Assembly: GCF_000271665.2 (NCBI RefSeq)
Contig: NZ_CP010978.1
Coordinates: 2,324,501 to 2,388,500, forward strand
Source of the DNA: Pelosinus fermentans JBW45
Lineage (GTDB): Bacteria > Bacillota > Negativicutes > DSM-13327
Direction: 5' to 3'
Length of the DNA: 64,000 nt
The position numbers and the translations under genes are program-made. This document shows positions 9,158 to 17,746 of the stretch, piece after piece (the first letter of the stretch is position 1; every line of letters starts with the position of its first letter). The notes under the pieces were generated by a model. It worked only from the letters and a program-made list of their open reading frames with translations. It did no database searches and was not told the DNA's origin.

Positions 9158-10537
9158 TTGCTAAAAGATATAAAAAAAATTCACTTTGTTGGCATAGGTG
9201 GTGCTGGTATGAGCGCAATTGCCAAAGTCTTACTACAAATGGGATATATTGTTTCAGGGTCTGACCTTACTAAATCTGAGACTACTGCTAAATTAGAAAA
9301 AATAGGGGCTCATATATATTTAGGACACAATGAAGAGAATCTTCAAGATTCTCAAGCAATCGTAATATCAACAGCTATTCCTGAGACCAATCCTGAGGTT
9401 AAATTGGCAAGAAAAAAACAGATTCCGGTTTTTCATCGTGCGGATATTGTGGCATATTTAATGTTGCAGTATAAGGGGATTGCTGTTGCTGGTGCTCATG
9501 GTAAGACGACAACGACATCGATGATTGCCGTTATGCTTGAACATGCAGGAGTGGATCCGACTGTAATTATTGGTGGTGAAGTTGATTATTTAAATGGCAA
9601 TGCTAAACTGGGATCAGGTCAATATTTAGTCGCTGAGGCAGATGAGAGCGACGGTTCCTTCTTGAAGTTTTCACCCCATATTGCCGTAGTTACGAATATT
9701 GAGAATGATCATATGGACTTTTATAAAACGATGGAAAATGTGTTAGATACTTTCAAAAAATTCTTACATAAATTGCCACCAAGTATAGGTTTGGGTATTG
9801 TATGCTTTGATAATGAGAATATCCGAAATTTAGTAAATGAAGTAGATCGTCCCTATATTTCTTATGGAATTGATCATACTGCTCAATACATGGCGCGTAA
9901 TCTTTCGACTCAAGGAGCCACGACTACTTATGATGTATATCATAATGAACAGTTATTAGGGTCTATTAAAATAAATGTTCCAGGAAGACATAATGTGGGG
10001 AACTCTTTAGCAGCTGTTATTGTTGGTTTAAATATTGGTCTTACCTTCCAGGAAATTGCAGAAGGTTTGGCTCATTTTCAGGGCGCTAAACGCCGCTTTC
10101 AAACGAAGGCTAAAATTAATGGAGTTTGGATTATTGACGATTATGCTCATCATCCTACTGAAATTGCAACTACGTTATTGGCAGCCCGCCAGACAGAGCC
10201 AAATCGATTAATTTGTGTATTCCAACCTCATCGCTATTCACGCACTGCATTTTTACGTAATGAATTTGGCTCTGCTTTTCAATCAAGTGATATATTAGTT
10301 CTTACCGATGTGTATTCAGCGGGAGAAGCACCAATACCGGGGATCACAGGTGAGGTCTTGAAAGAGGAGGTTGAACGCCAAACGAGTAAGAAGGTAATTT
10401 ATATTGCGGATAAAGATAAAATAGCTAGGTATCTTAGTCAAATTGTTGAACCTGGTGATCTGGTTATTACCATGGGAGCTGGAAATGTTTACTGTGTAGG
10501 GGAAGAACTAATTGAATCCTTAGTGCAAAAACAGTAG
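9158..10537 (+). CDS. murC: UDP-N-acetylmuramate--L-alanine ligase
   Basis: MurC adds the first stem-peptide residue, L-Ala, to UDP-MurNAc. The 459-residue protein starts with a nucleotide-binding fold (GIGGAGMS near residue 12). It has the P-loop GAHGKTTTT near residue 112, the DESDGSF segment, and DDYAHHPTEI in the C-terminal domain, all MurC hallmarks. The start codon is TTG after an AAAGGGGAG site. murB, which often follows murC, is absent here and the next gene is murA. A short hairpin follows the stop. Confidence 0.97.
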   Translation: MLKDIKKIHFVGIGGAGMSAIAKVLLQMGYIVSGSDLTKSETTAKLEKIGAHIYLGHNEENLQDSQAIVISTAIPETNPEVKLARKKQIPVFHRADIVAYLMLQYKGIAVAGAHGKTTTTSMIAVMLEHAGVDPTVIIGGEVDYLNGNAKLGSGQYLVAEADESDGSFLKFSPHIAVVTNIENDHMDFYKTMENVLDTFKKFLHKLPPSIGLGIVCFDNENIRNLVNEVDRPYISYGIDHTAQYMARNLSTQGATTTYDVYHNEQLLGSIKINVPGRHNVGNSLAAVIVGLNIGLTFQEIAEGLAHFQGAKRRFQTKAKINGVWIIDDYAHHPTEIATTLLAARQTEPNRLICVFQPHRYSRTAFLRNEFGSAFQSSDILVLTDVYSAGEAPIPGITGEVLKEEVERQTSKKVIYIADKDKIARYLSQIVEPGDLVITMGAGNVYCVGEELIESLVQKQ

Positions 10538-10547
10538 TTATAGAATT

Positions 10548-10575
10548 TGTCTCCCCTAATGGGAGACATTTGTTT
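10548..10575 (+). terminator. Short hairpin after murC
   Basis: TGTCTCCC (10548-10555) and GGGAGACA (10561-10568) form a perfect 8-bp stem with a 5-base loop, followed by TTTGTTTC. The T-tract is interrupted, so it is probably a weak or partial terminator between murC and murA. Confidence 0.55.
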
Positions 10576-10646
10576 CTATGAAAAAATTGGGTTCCTATAA
10601 TATCATTTAATTACATAATTAAGTGATTGTTTAAATTTGTGATGAT

Positions 10647-10668
10647 ACTTGGTGTAAGCCAAGTTTTC
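10647..10668 (+). terminator. ACTTGG-type hairpin before murA
   Basis: ACTTGG and CCAAGT pair around a six-base loop and are followed by TTTTC. With the hairpin after murC this suggests that murA can be transcribed separately. Similar ACTTGG/CCAAGT hairpins appear at 15006, 42567 and 63465. Confidence 0.5.
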
Positions 10669-10714
10669 TAATTGAGGTATAGGGTGATTGTACTTTTCTA
10701 GGAGGGGGAAGACG

Positions 10715-11968
10715 GTGGAGAAATTTATCGTCAAGGGGGAAGTACAGTTAAATGGAACGATTAGGATAAGTGGAGCCAAGAATGCAATATTGCCGATTAT
10801 GGCAGCAACACTATTATGTTCTGGTGTAAGCATTATTCATGACGTTCCTTACTTACGAGATATTAAAGTTATGCAAGATATTCTAACCTTATTTGGGGCT
10901 AGAATTATTAGAGAACAGAATACATTATTAATTGATACATCGAATGTACAGGATGCGGATATTCCAGAACATTTAATGCGAGAGATGAGAGCATCTATCT
11001 TTTTGATGGGACCATTGTTAGGCCGATTTCATAAAGTGAAACTTTCTTATCCTGGAGGTTGTGCGATTGGCCCAAGGCCCATTGATCTACACATAAAGGC
11101 ATTAGAAAAAATTGGGGCATCAGTTAAAGAAAATTTTGGATTTATTGAAGCACAAGCCACTTGCTTGACTGGTGGTGAAATTAATTTTGATTATCCTAGT
11201 GTAGGTGCTACGGAAAATGCTATGATGGCGGCAGTATTAGCTAATGGTTTAACGATTATTCGAAATGCAGCCCGCGAGCCAGAGATATATGATTTGCAAG
11301 TATTTCTTAATAAGATGGGCGCTAAAGTAATCGGAGCTGGCACTGATACTATTAGAATTGATGGTATAAAAAAATTAACGCCTGCTGAACATATTGTCAT
11401 GTCTGATCGCATTCAGGCTGGTACGTTTCTGATTGCAGCAGCCATTACCCATGGTGATGTAGTTGTAGAGAATATATTATCAGAACATATTTTCTCCGTG
11501 ACAGATAAGCTAAAAGATATTGGTGTGAAAATTACGACTGGAAACAATTCAATCCGGGTAAGAGGGGGAGATTTGCGTGGTGTTGATATTAAAACATTAC
11601 CATATCCAGGTTTTCCCACGGATTTGCAAGCGCCGATGTTATCTCTAGTAACAAATGCTAAAGGAACGAGTATTATAACAGAAACAATTTTTGAAAATCG
11701 TTTTAAACATGTAGATGAATTAATGCGTATGGGAGCTAAAATAAAAGTAGAGGGTCGTACTGCTATTATACGCGGTATACCCAAATTAACAGGAGCCATC
11801 GTTGCTGCCCATGATCTTAGGGCTGGTGGTGCATTAGTTCTAGCGGCTTTGGCAGCAGAAGGCGTTTCTGAAATAGAAAATGTATATCATATCGATCGGG
11901 GATATGAAGCGTTAGAAGAAAAACTTAGAAGTTTAGGTGCAAATATTTCACGCCATAAAAAGGACTAG
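10715..11968 (+). CDS. murA: UDP-N-acetylglucosamine 1-carboxyvinyltransferase
   Basis: MurA catalyses the committed step of peptidoglycan synthesis, moving enolpyruvate from PEP to UDP-GlcNAc; it is the fosfomycin target. The 417 residues form the EPSP-synthase-like repeat fold. KNAILP at residues 22-27 holds the substrate-binding Lys-Asn pair. The catalytic cysteine is in GGCAIGPRP (about Cys116), so this copy should be fosfomycin-sensitive. GTG at 10715 is chosen over the upstream in-frame TTG at 10688 because GGAGGGGG at 10701-10708 sits six bases before it and the family begins M-x-K-F/L. A second copy elsewhere in the genome is possible. Confidence 0.96.
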   Translation: MEKFIVKGEVQLNGTIRISGAKNAILPIMAATLLCSGVSIIHDVPYLRDIKVMQDILTLFGARIIREQNTLLIDTSNVQDADIPEHLMREMRASIFLMGPLLGRFHKVKLSYPGGCAIGPRPIDLHIKALEKIGASVKENFGFIEAQATCLTGGEINFDYPSVGATENAMMAAVLANGLTIIRNAAREPEIYDLQVFLNKMGAKVIGAGTDTIRIDGIKKLTPAEHIVMSDRIQAGTFLIAAAITHGDVVVENILSEHIFSVTDKLKDIGVKITTGNNSIRVRGGDLRGVDIKTLPYPGFPTDLQAPMLSLVTNAKGTSIITETIFENRFKHVDELMRMGAKIKVEGRTAIIRGIPKLTGAIVAAHDLRAGGALVLAALAAEGVSEIENVYHIDRGYEALEEKLRSLGANISRHKKD

Positions 11969-11981
11969 GGGGATTTATAGT

Positions 11982-12917
11982 ATGAAGAGCAAAAGAATTG
12001 CAGTGGTAATGGGGGGGCCATCAGCGGAAAGAGAGGTTTCTTTAAATACAGGTAAAGCCATTTTAACAGCACTTCAGGAAAGCGGATATAAAGGTGCAGT
12101 AGGCATTGATCTTGATCCTGCACGTTTTGTAGAACAGTTAACTAAAGAAAAAATTGAAATTGTATTTAATGCGATTCATGGTCAATACGGTGAAGATGGA
12201 GTATTACAAGGAGCACTTGAATTGTTAGGAATCCCTTATACCGGGTCAGGAGTGCTAGCTAGTGCGATGGCTATGGATAAAGGAATCTCTAAAAGAATAT
12301 TTTTGTCCGCCTCCATTCCAACACCTCGTTCTCTTTTATTTACAAAAGCCGACTTGAGTCGTGATTTAGTAACAGAAATTATTGCTGGTTTTAGTATACC
12401 CGTTGTAGTAAAATCTTCATCTCAAGGATCTAGTATTGGTGTTGTCATTGTTGAAGAAAGTGAAAATTTGTCTCAGGCAATTGAACAGGCTTTCCAATAC
12501 AGCGATACTATCTTAGTTGAAGAATTTATAAAAGGAAGAGAACTTACCGTTGCAATCGTAGGTAATAACGATTTAAAGGCATTGCCTGTGATTGAAATAG
12601 TTCCTTTTTCAGGAAGGTATGATTATCATTCTAAATATACAAAGGGAACCACTGAATATATTGTGCCAGCTCGATTATCAGAGGAAACCACTTTCCTTGT
12701 GCAAAAAGTGGCTTTAGAGGCTTTTCATGCACTAAGATGCTCTGGCATTGCGAGAGTGGATATCATGCTTGACGAGGATGATAATCCTTATGTGTTAGAA
12801 GTGAATACGATACCTGGAATGACAGGTACTAGTTTAGTACCGAAAGCAGCAGCTGCTGCAGGAATATCATTTAGTGCATTATGTGAGGAATTACTGTGTC
12901 TAGTAGAGACTAAATAA
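11982..12917 (+). CDS. ddl: D-alanine--D-alanine ligase
   Basis: Ddl is a cytoplasmic ATP-grasp enzyme that joins two D-alanines for use by MurF. The 311-residue length is normal. It shows the N-terminal GGPSAEREVS signature, the HGQYGEDG loop, the ATP-grasp centre with KSSSQGSSIGV, and the C-terminal EVNTIPGMT motif that binds Mg2+ and substrate. ATG at 11982 after AGGGGGAT is preferred over an in-frame start 45 bases upstream inside murA. It lies 13 bases after murA, in the same operon. Confidence 0.96.
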   Translation: MKSKRIAVVMGGPSAEREVSLNTGKAILTALQESGYKGAVGIDLDPARFVEQLTKEKIEIVFNAIHGQYGEDGVLQGALELLGIPYTGSGVLASAMAMDKGISKRIFLSASIPTPRSLLFTKADLSRDLVTEIIAGFSIPVVVKSSSQGSSIGVVIVEESENLSQAIEQAFQYSDTILVEEFIKGRELTVAIVGNNDLKALPVIEIVPFSGRYDYHSKYTKGTTEYIVPARLSEETTFLVQKVALEAFHALRCSGIARVDIMLDEDDNPYVLEVNTIPGMTGTSLVPKAAAAAGISFSALCEELLCLVETK

Positions 12918-12943
12918 TATAAAATATTTATTTCCTTGTAGGT

Positions 12944-13062
12944 GCAAGACAGTATTTGTATGGATTCAATAATATTCAGTTGGCTATGAAAGGATGCTTC
13001 TTTTCATAGCTAACTGAATCGGTAATTATTGGAGAACGTATCAACATACTGTCTGCTTTTTT
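12944..13062 (+). other. Long imperfect hairpin with T-run between ddl and ftsQ
   Basis: The arms GACAGTAT (12948-12955) and ATACTGTC (13046-13053) close a long stem. Inside it, CAATAAT pairs with ATTATTG and ATTCAGTTGGCTATGAAA pairs almost fully with the copy at about 13002-13020, leaving a nine-base loop. GC and TTTTTT follow. The size (about 110 bases) is far above an ordinary terminator. It could be a terminator, a processed RNA or a small repeat element. It fills most of the 224-base gap. Confidence 0.65.
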
Positions 13063-13141
13063 ATAATTGTATTATGCTTAGAATTGTTGTATCATTACTT
13101 TTATACCTATAGTTATTAACATTATTTCAAGGAGCGATTAT

Positions 13142-13897
13142 ATGGGGGATCTAGAATCATTGCAGTATACGCCAAAAGATAAAAGCCTTAGGCCGAATCA
13201 GGGGTTTATTGGATTAATTTTAGTACTGGTTATACTGATTGCTGGACTATTATTTATCAAGTCATCATACTTTACTATCGGAGAAGTAGTAGTTGAAGGC
13301 AATAATTATGTAACTGTGGATGATGTATACCATATCGCTGACATTCCTGAAAAATTGAATATATTTAATTTAAACACCTCGGATATAAGAAATCGCTTAC
13401 TTAATGACTTAAGAATTGCAGAGGTTGAGATTTCACGGCGCTTTCCAGGAACCATAGTCATTCATATAAAGGAACGTAAGCCGATCGTGTATGTCACTAG
13501 TAGCTATGGATTCTTAGAATTGGACTCCCAAGGGATTGTACTAGCAGCTTTCAAAAATTTAAAAAATATGAATGTGCCTATGATAACAGGAATTCGATTA
13601 GATAATGAGTATGTGAGTGACAAAATTGAAAATCCAACGATTCAAAGTGTTGTACACTATTTATCATTGCTGGATGAACCAGTATTGAATCAAATCTCTG
13701 AGGTAAATGTAATATCGCCAGAGCAAGTCAGTGCTTATACAGTTGCATCCGTGCAGATACGTTTGGGCAGTAGTGAAAGATTGTCTGATAAGGTTAAATT
13801 AACAAATACTATTTTACATGAAATTAGTGATAAAAAAATGAATGTAGAATATATTGATCTTACCTACGCCTCACCTTTTATTAAATTAAAACCTTAA
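13142..13897 (+). CDS. ftsQ: Cell division protein FtsQ/DivIB
   Basis: FtsQ/DivIB is a bitopic membrane protein that links early and late divisome proteins and regulates septal peptidoglycan synthesis. The 251 residues have a short basic N-tail, one membrane span at about residues 21-41, then the POTRA domain (FTIGEVVVEGNNYV onward) and the FtsQ beta domain (SRRFPGTIVIHIKERKP). Overall identity in this family is low, so the call rests on architecture and position between ddl and ftsA. The start has AAGGAG nine bases upstream. Confidence 0.9.
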   Translation: MGDLESLQYTPKDKSLRPNQGFIGLILVLVILIAGLLFIKSSYFTIGEVVVEGNNYVTVDDVYHIADIPEKLNIFNLNTSDIRNRLLNDLRIAEVEISRRFPGTIVIHIKERKPIVYVTSSYGFLELDSQGIVLAAFKNLKNMNVPMITGIRLDNEYVSDKIENPTIQSVVHYLSLLDEPVLNQISEVNVISPEQVSAYTVASVQIRLGSSERLSDKVKLTNTILHEISDKKMNVEYIDLTYASPFIKLKP

Positions 13898-13953
13898 GAG
13901 GGGAGGAACTTCAAGAATACAAAAAATATAGTTAAAAAAAGGAGAGCGAGAAA

Positions 13954-14646
13954 TTGCTGAAGCTTAGACAAGGACAAGCCGCTATTGCCTTGGTATGCGT
14001 GGTACTAGGATTTATGTTAGCGGTACAATTTCGTACGGCCCAGGATATCCGATCAAGTATTCCTTTTCAGCGTATTGAGGACTTATCACAACGCTTAAGT
14101 CAAACTGAAAAAGAACGTGATGTACTACTAAAACAAGTATATGAATTAAGACAAACGACAGGAGCTGAATCGGCAACGAAAGAAAGTGAAAATATTAAAA
14201 TGGGTGCTGGTGTAGTGGCTGTAAGAGGAACGGGTCTTAGTATAACAATTGACGATAGCAAAAGATTATCGAAACCAGGAGAAAATCCGAACTTATATTT
14301 AATTCATGATGAAGATATGTTAAAGGTAATTAATGAATTGTGGGCAGCTGGTGCAGAGGCGATCTCTATTAATGGGCAGAGGCTAATTGCCACATCAGAA
14401 GTACGTTGCGCTGGACCAACGCTATCGGTAAATAATACACGCTATTCGCCGCCATATGAAATATTAGTGATTGGTGAACCGCAAACCTTAGAAAATTCCC
14501 TTAAAATGAGAGGGGGAGTAATAGAGACATTGCAATTTTGGGGTATTCAGGTCAGTTTAAAAAAACAAGACGTTGTAGACGTTCCAGCATATAAAGGTGC
14601 ATTTCGCTTTGAATATGCCAAGCCAATAAAGGATGGTGGTAAATAG
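13954..14646 (+). CDS. DUF881 family membrane-anchored protein (YlxW/YlxX type)
   Basis: DUF881 proteins of unknown function commonly sit between ftsQ and ftsZ in Firmicutes and actinobacteria. The 230 residues have an N-terminal hydrophobic anchor (about residues 8-26), a coiled-coil-like stretch (about 40-70), then the extracytoplasmic DUF881 domain with LWAAGAEAISINGQR and VNNTRYSPPYEI. A divisome or envelope role is inferred only from position. The start is TTG after AAAAGGAGAG. The stop overlaps the GTG start of sbp by one base, so the two are likely co-translated. Confidence 0.85.
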   Translation: MLKLRQGQAAIALVCVVLGFMLAVQFRTAQDIRSSIPFQRIEDLSQRLSQTEKERDVLLKQVYELRQTTGAESATKESENIKMGAGVVAVRGTGLSITIDDSKRLSKPGENPNLYLIHDEDMLKVINELWAAGAEAISINGQRLIATSEVRCAGPTLSVNNTRYSPPYEILVIGEPQTLENSLKMRGGVIETLQFWGIQVSLKKQDVVDVPAYKGAFRFEYAKPIKDGGK

Positions 14647-14975
14647 TGGCTTTACCATTGGTTGGACTTATTATTGGTATTAGTTTAGGTATTTTTTTCC
14701 CTCTTACTATACCTGTTGAATATGCAAAATTCATGTCAGTTGCTTTATTAGCTTCTTTGGACTCTGTATTTGGTGGGTTACGGGCTGGAGCGGAAGAAAA
14801 ATTTGATAATACTGTATTTATTACAGGATTTTTTACAAATGCTTTAATGGCTGCTGGATTAGTGTACATCGGTGAAGGCTTGGGTATTGATTTATATTAT
14901 GTTGCACTATTAGCTTTTGGTTTACGGATATTCCAAAATTTGGCGATTATTCGACGCTATTTTTTAAGGAAATAA
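14646..14975 (+). CDS. sbp: Small basic protein Sbp (DUF1290)
   Basis: This 109-residue membrane protein with three or four hydrophobic helices matches the DUF1290 family, called small basic protein in Bacillus subtilis, where it sits just upstream of ftsA. GGLRAGAEEKFDN in the middle and the C-terminal NLAIIRR are typical. The molecular role is not established. The GTG start shares one base with the DUF881 stop. A terminator-like hairpin follows 30 bases after the stop. Confidence 0.88.
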   Translation: MALPLVGLIIGISLGIFFPLTIPVEYAKFMSVALLASLDSVFGGLRAGAEEKFDNTVFITGFFTNALMAAGLVYIGEGLGIDLYYVALLAFGLRIFQNLAIIRRYFLRK

Positions 14976-15005
14976 TAAGGATTTAGAATAATTAGAACTT
15001 CTGAC

Positions 15006-15030
15006 GACTTGGTCTACGCCAAGTCTTTTC
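15006..15030 (+). terminator. Terminator after sbp
   Basis: GACTTGG (15006-15012) pairs with CCAAGTC (15019-15025), followed by TTTTCTT. It ends the long mur/ftsQ/sbp transcript before ftsA. It is one of several ACTTGG/CCAAGT hairpins in the window. Confidence 0.75.
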
Positions 15031-15060
15031 TTAATATAAAAAGATAATCAAGGTGTTAAT

Positions 15061-15069
15061 TTGCTATAA
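15061..15069 (+). promoter_or_regulatory. Candidate extended -10 promoter for ftsA
   Basis: TTGCTATAAT ends at 15069 and includes an extended -10 (TGn before TATAAT). No convincing -35 lies 17 bases upstream. Its place just after the sbp terminator and about 120 bases before ftsA makes it a likely promoter for ftsA-ftsZ. Confidence 0.4.
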
Positions 15070-15186
15070 TGGGACTTTTTAAAAATATTAGTAGGATAAT
15101 TGTCTCTTTATTACAATAAAAAAAGGAAATTTGGTATTTATGTTGAAATAGAAGTATGGTGTAGAATACTTCGAATGAGGTTAGTC

Positions 15187-16383
15187 ATGGATAGCAAAAA
15201 TATCTTAGGAATTGATATCGGTACAAGCAATATTAAAATATTTGTTGGGAAAATTGGTCTAGATGGACATGTAACAATCGCTGGTAGTGGACAGATGACA
15301 ACAAATGGTTTTGCAAAAGGTGTAATTTCCAATTGTAATCTATTGGTCAAGTCTATTGAACAAGCTGTTGACTGTGCAGTAATGGCTACTAATCTTTCCG
15401 TTAAGGATGCTTATATCGGCATTGGCGGTATGGAACTTAATGCAGTAAATAGTATTGGTAGCATTGCTCCTTCAGCTCCTAGTAATATTACAATAGATGA
15501 CGTAAACCGTGTGTATCGTGCTGCAGCATTGGTTGCTATTCCTGATGATCATGAAGTGTTACATGTATTGCCACAGAAGATTTATGTTGATAAACAAAGA
15601 AAAAATGGATTGCCACTACAGGAAAAAGGTTCTCACTTAGAAGTGGAGGCTCATGTTGTAAGTATACCTAAAATGACAATCAATGATCTCATCAAAGAAA
15701 TTGAAACATTAGGTATACATGTTGTTGGTGTAATTGCTAATGCTGTTGCTGTTACAGAAGCTATAATTCCAGTGCCTGCTGAAAACTTTTTAGTGATAGA
15801 TATAGGAGCGGGGAGTACAGAGTTAATCTTGTACCAAGAGGGACATATCGATTTCACGACAGCGTTACCTCTAGGTGGAAATTATATTACAAGTGATATT
15901 ATGCGAGGATTAGCCATTTCCTGGGAACATGCTGAGGAGATTAAGAAATATTATGCAAAACTGGATAAACAACTACAGGGGCAGGAGATCATTTTAGATT
16001 GTAATGCGTATGGTACTACGGACAAGCATGTTTCTTATGACTTTTTATATAAAATTGTTGAGAGTCGTATCTGTGAACTTGTTTATTTAATGCATGAGCA
16101 TAGTAAAAAATTTTTGGCAGAAAATAAAATTGAAAAGATTTTTCTTACTGGTGGTTGTGGGGCTATGTCCGGTTTTGTTCAAAACATAGAAGCAACCTTT
16201 GGTATACCGGTTCAAGTTGTCATTCATCAGGAACTGCCTTTAGAATATCGTTCTTCTGAAAATGCAGCTTGTTATGGGATATTAAAATATGCAGGAAAGA
16301 ATTTGCCAAAACCCCAAGTTATTCTAGAGAGTAATCCTTGGCGGTCATTGATGAGTAAGTGTAGAAATTTTTTAAAAAACTAA
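15187..16383 (+). CDS. ftsA: Cell division protein FtsA
   Basis: FtsA is an actin-like ATPase that tethers FtsZ to the membrane. The 398 residues include the phosphate-1 motif GIDIGTSNIK near the N-terminus, the SHS2/1C insertion, the phosphate-2 motif VIDIGAGSTEL and the adenosine loop LTGGCGAMSG. The C-terminal residues (PWRSLMSKCRNFLKN) form a basic amphipathic stretch, as expected for the membrane-targeting helix. ATG at 15187 follows GAGG by six bases and places the actin fold directly at the N-terminus. Longer in-frame starts add 29 unrelated residues. Confidence 0.93.
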   Translation: MDSKNILGIDIGTSNIKIFVGKIGLDGHVTIAGSGQMTTNGFAKGVISNCNLLVKSIEQAVDCAVMATNLSVKDAYIGIGGMELNAVNSIGSIAPSAPSNITIDDVNRVYRAAALVAIPDDHEVLHVLPQKIYVDKQRKNGLPLQEKGSHLEVEAHVVSIPKMTINDLIKEIETLGIHVVGVIANAVAVTEAIIPVPAENFLVIDIGAGSTELILYQEGHIDFTTALPLGGNYITSDIMRGLAISWEHAEEIKKYYAKLDKQLQGQEIILDCNAYGTTDKHVSYDFLYKIVESRICELVYLMHEHSKKFLAENKIEKIFLTGGCGAMSGFVQNIEATFGIPVQVVIHQELPLEYRSSENAACYGILKYAGKNLPKPQVILESNPWRSLMSKCRNFLKN

Positions 16384-16410
16384 ATCTTGTGACTATAAGG
16401 GGGAAATTCC

Positions 16411-17457
16411 ATGCTTGAATTAGATATGGATTTAGATCAATTTGCTGCAATTAAAGTAATTGGTGTTGGCGGTGGCGGAAATAATGCTGTAAATCGGATG
16501 ATTGCTGCTGGTCTACATGGTGTAGAATTTATAACAGTAAATACGGATGCACAAGCATTAATGCATTCTCAGGCAGCTTATCGAATACAAATTGGCGAGA
16601 AACTTACCAAGGGACTTGGAGCGGGTGCCAATCCGGACATTGGTGAGAAAGCTGCTCAAGAAAGTCGTGAAGAAATTATAAAGGCATTGCGTGGTGCTGA
16701 TATGGTTTTTGTAACTGCAGGAATGGGGGGCGGTACAGGTACTGGTGCAGCTCCTGTTGTTGCTGAGTGTGCTAAAGAAGTAGGAGCATTAACGGTTGGT
16801 GTTGTCACAAAACCCTTTTCTTTTGAAGGGCGGAGACGTCAGGCGCAAGCTGAAAGTGGAACCGCAAAATTGAAAGAAAAAGTAGATACTCTGATTACCA
16901 TACCGAATGATCGTTTATTGCAAGTTGCTGATAAGCGTACTTCTATGATCGATGCTTTTCGCATTGCCGATGATGTATTACGACAAGGGGTGCAAGGGAT
17001 TTCAGATCTAATTGCTGTACCAGGGCTTATTAATTTGGATTTTGCAGATGTGAAGACCATTATGACTGATACGGGTTCAGCCCTAATGGGGATTGGCTAT
17101 GGTTCAGGTGATAATCGAGCAGTAGCTGCAGCTGAAGCGGCGATAAAGAGTCCTTTGCTAGAAACTTCGATTGAAGGGGCCAGGGGAGTTCTTTTAAATA
17201 TTACAGGAGGACCGAGTTTAGGTTTATTAGAAGTAAATGAGGCTGCTGCAATTATTTCTGATGCAGTTGATCCTGAAGCAAATATTATTTTTGGCGCAGT
17301 CATTGATGAAAATTTTCAGGATGAAGTTCGTGTAACTGTAATTGCTACAGGGTTTGATGGTAAGCCTCTTAGTGTAGTAAAAGGAAAATTGGAGAGTACA
17401 ACGATAGAGCCTTTTAAAGTACGTGATTTAGATATACCAACATGGATGAGACGTTAA
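16411..17457 (+). CDS. ftsZ: Cell division protein FtsZ
   Basis: FtsZ is the tubulin-like GTPase that forms the cytokinetic ring. The 348 residues contain [13 protein letters not shown] near the start, the tubulin signature GGGTGTG near residues 105-111, and NLDFADV in the synergy-loop region. The C-terminus ends in the conserved peptide DIPTWMRR that binds FtsA and SepF (sepF is at 34148). The linker between the core and that peptide is only about 15-20 residues, clearly shorter than the roughly 50 in B. subtilis. A strong AAGGGGG site precedes the ATG, and a perfect terminator follows. Confidence 0.98.
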   Translation: MLELDMDLDQFAAIKVIGVGGGGNNAVNRMIAAGLHGVEFITVNTDAQALMHSQAAYRIQIGEKLTKGLGAGANPDIGEKAAQESREEIIKALRGADMVFVTAGMGGGTGTGAAPVVAECAKEVGALTVGVVTKPFSFEGRRRQAQAESGTAKLKEKVDTLITIPNDRLLQVADKRTSMIDAFRIADDVLRQGVQGISDLIAVPGLINLDFADVKTIMTDTGSALMGIGYGSGDNRAVAAAEAAIKSPLLETSIEGARGVLLNITGGPSLGLLEVNEAAAIISDAVDPEANIIFGAVIDENFQDEVRVTVIATGFDGKPLSVVKGKLESTTIEPFKVRDLDIPTWMRR

Positions 17458-17510
17458 TATTAACCTCTTCCCTTATATTAATGCGAGAATATAAATGAAT
17501 AATGTAGAGA

Positions 17511-17547
17511 AAAAAGCATGCAAAATTTAATTTTGCATGCTTTTTTT
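17511..17547 (+). terminator. Terminator after ftsZ
   Basis: AAAAAGCATGCAAAAT and its complement form a 15-16 bp uninterrupted stem with a very small loop, ending in seven Ts. Because the stem starts with As, it could work in both directions. It separates the division genes from spoIIGA. Confidence 0.92.
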
Positions 17548-17626
17548 GTTTAAGATTTAAAAAACAAGTAGCAATCCAGTTTTTCCGCACGATTGGTATA
17601 ATAAATAAGTTGGAAGAAAAAACCAT

Positions 17627-17662
17627 ATTTCTACAAAAAAATAAAGACCATCTTGTTATAAT
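17627..17662 (+). promoter_or_regulatory. Candidate Spo0A-dependent promoter for spoIIGA-sigE
   Basis: On the complementary strand of 17627-17637 the sequence TTTGTAGAAAT differs from the Spo0A box TTTGTCGAAAT at one position. About 20 bases downstream is a perfect TATAAT (17657-17662) with no proper -35. In B. subtilis the spoIIG promoter has the same plan of Spo0A boxes, unusual spacing and sigma-A -10. A second TATAAT lies at 17597-17602. This is inference from a single imperfect box. Confidence 0.4.
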
Positions 17663-17746
17663 AAGAATAACTTATGCAATGAAACAATAGATTATTATTA
17701 AAATGTATATTGCTGCTACGTTTATGATGATAGGAAGGTTATATTG

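Noticed and set aside
11191-11799. Open frames on the complementary strand of murA, up to 128 codons
   Set aside because: They lie wholly inside a well-supported gene and have no initiation signals.
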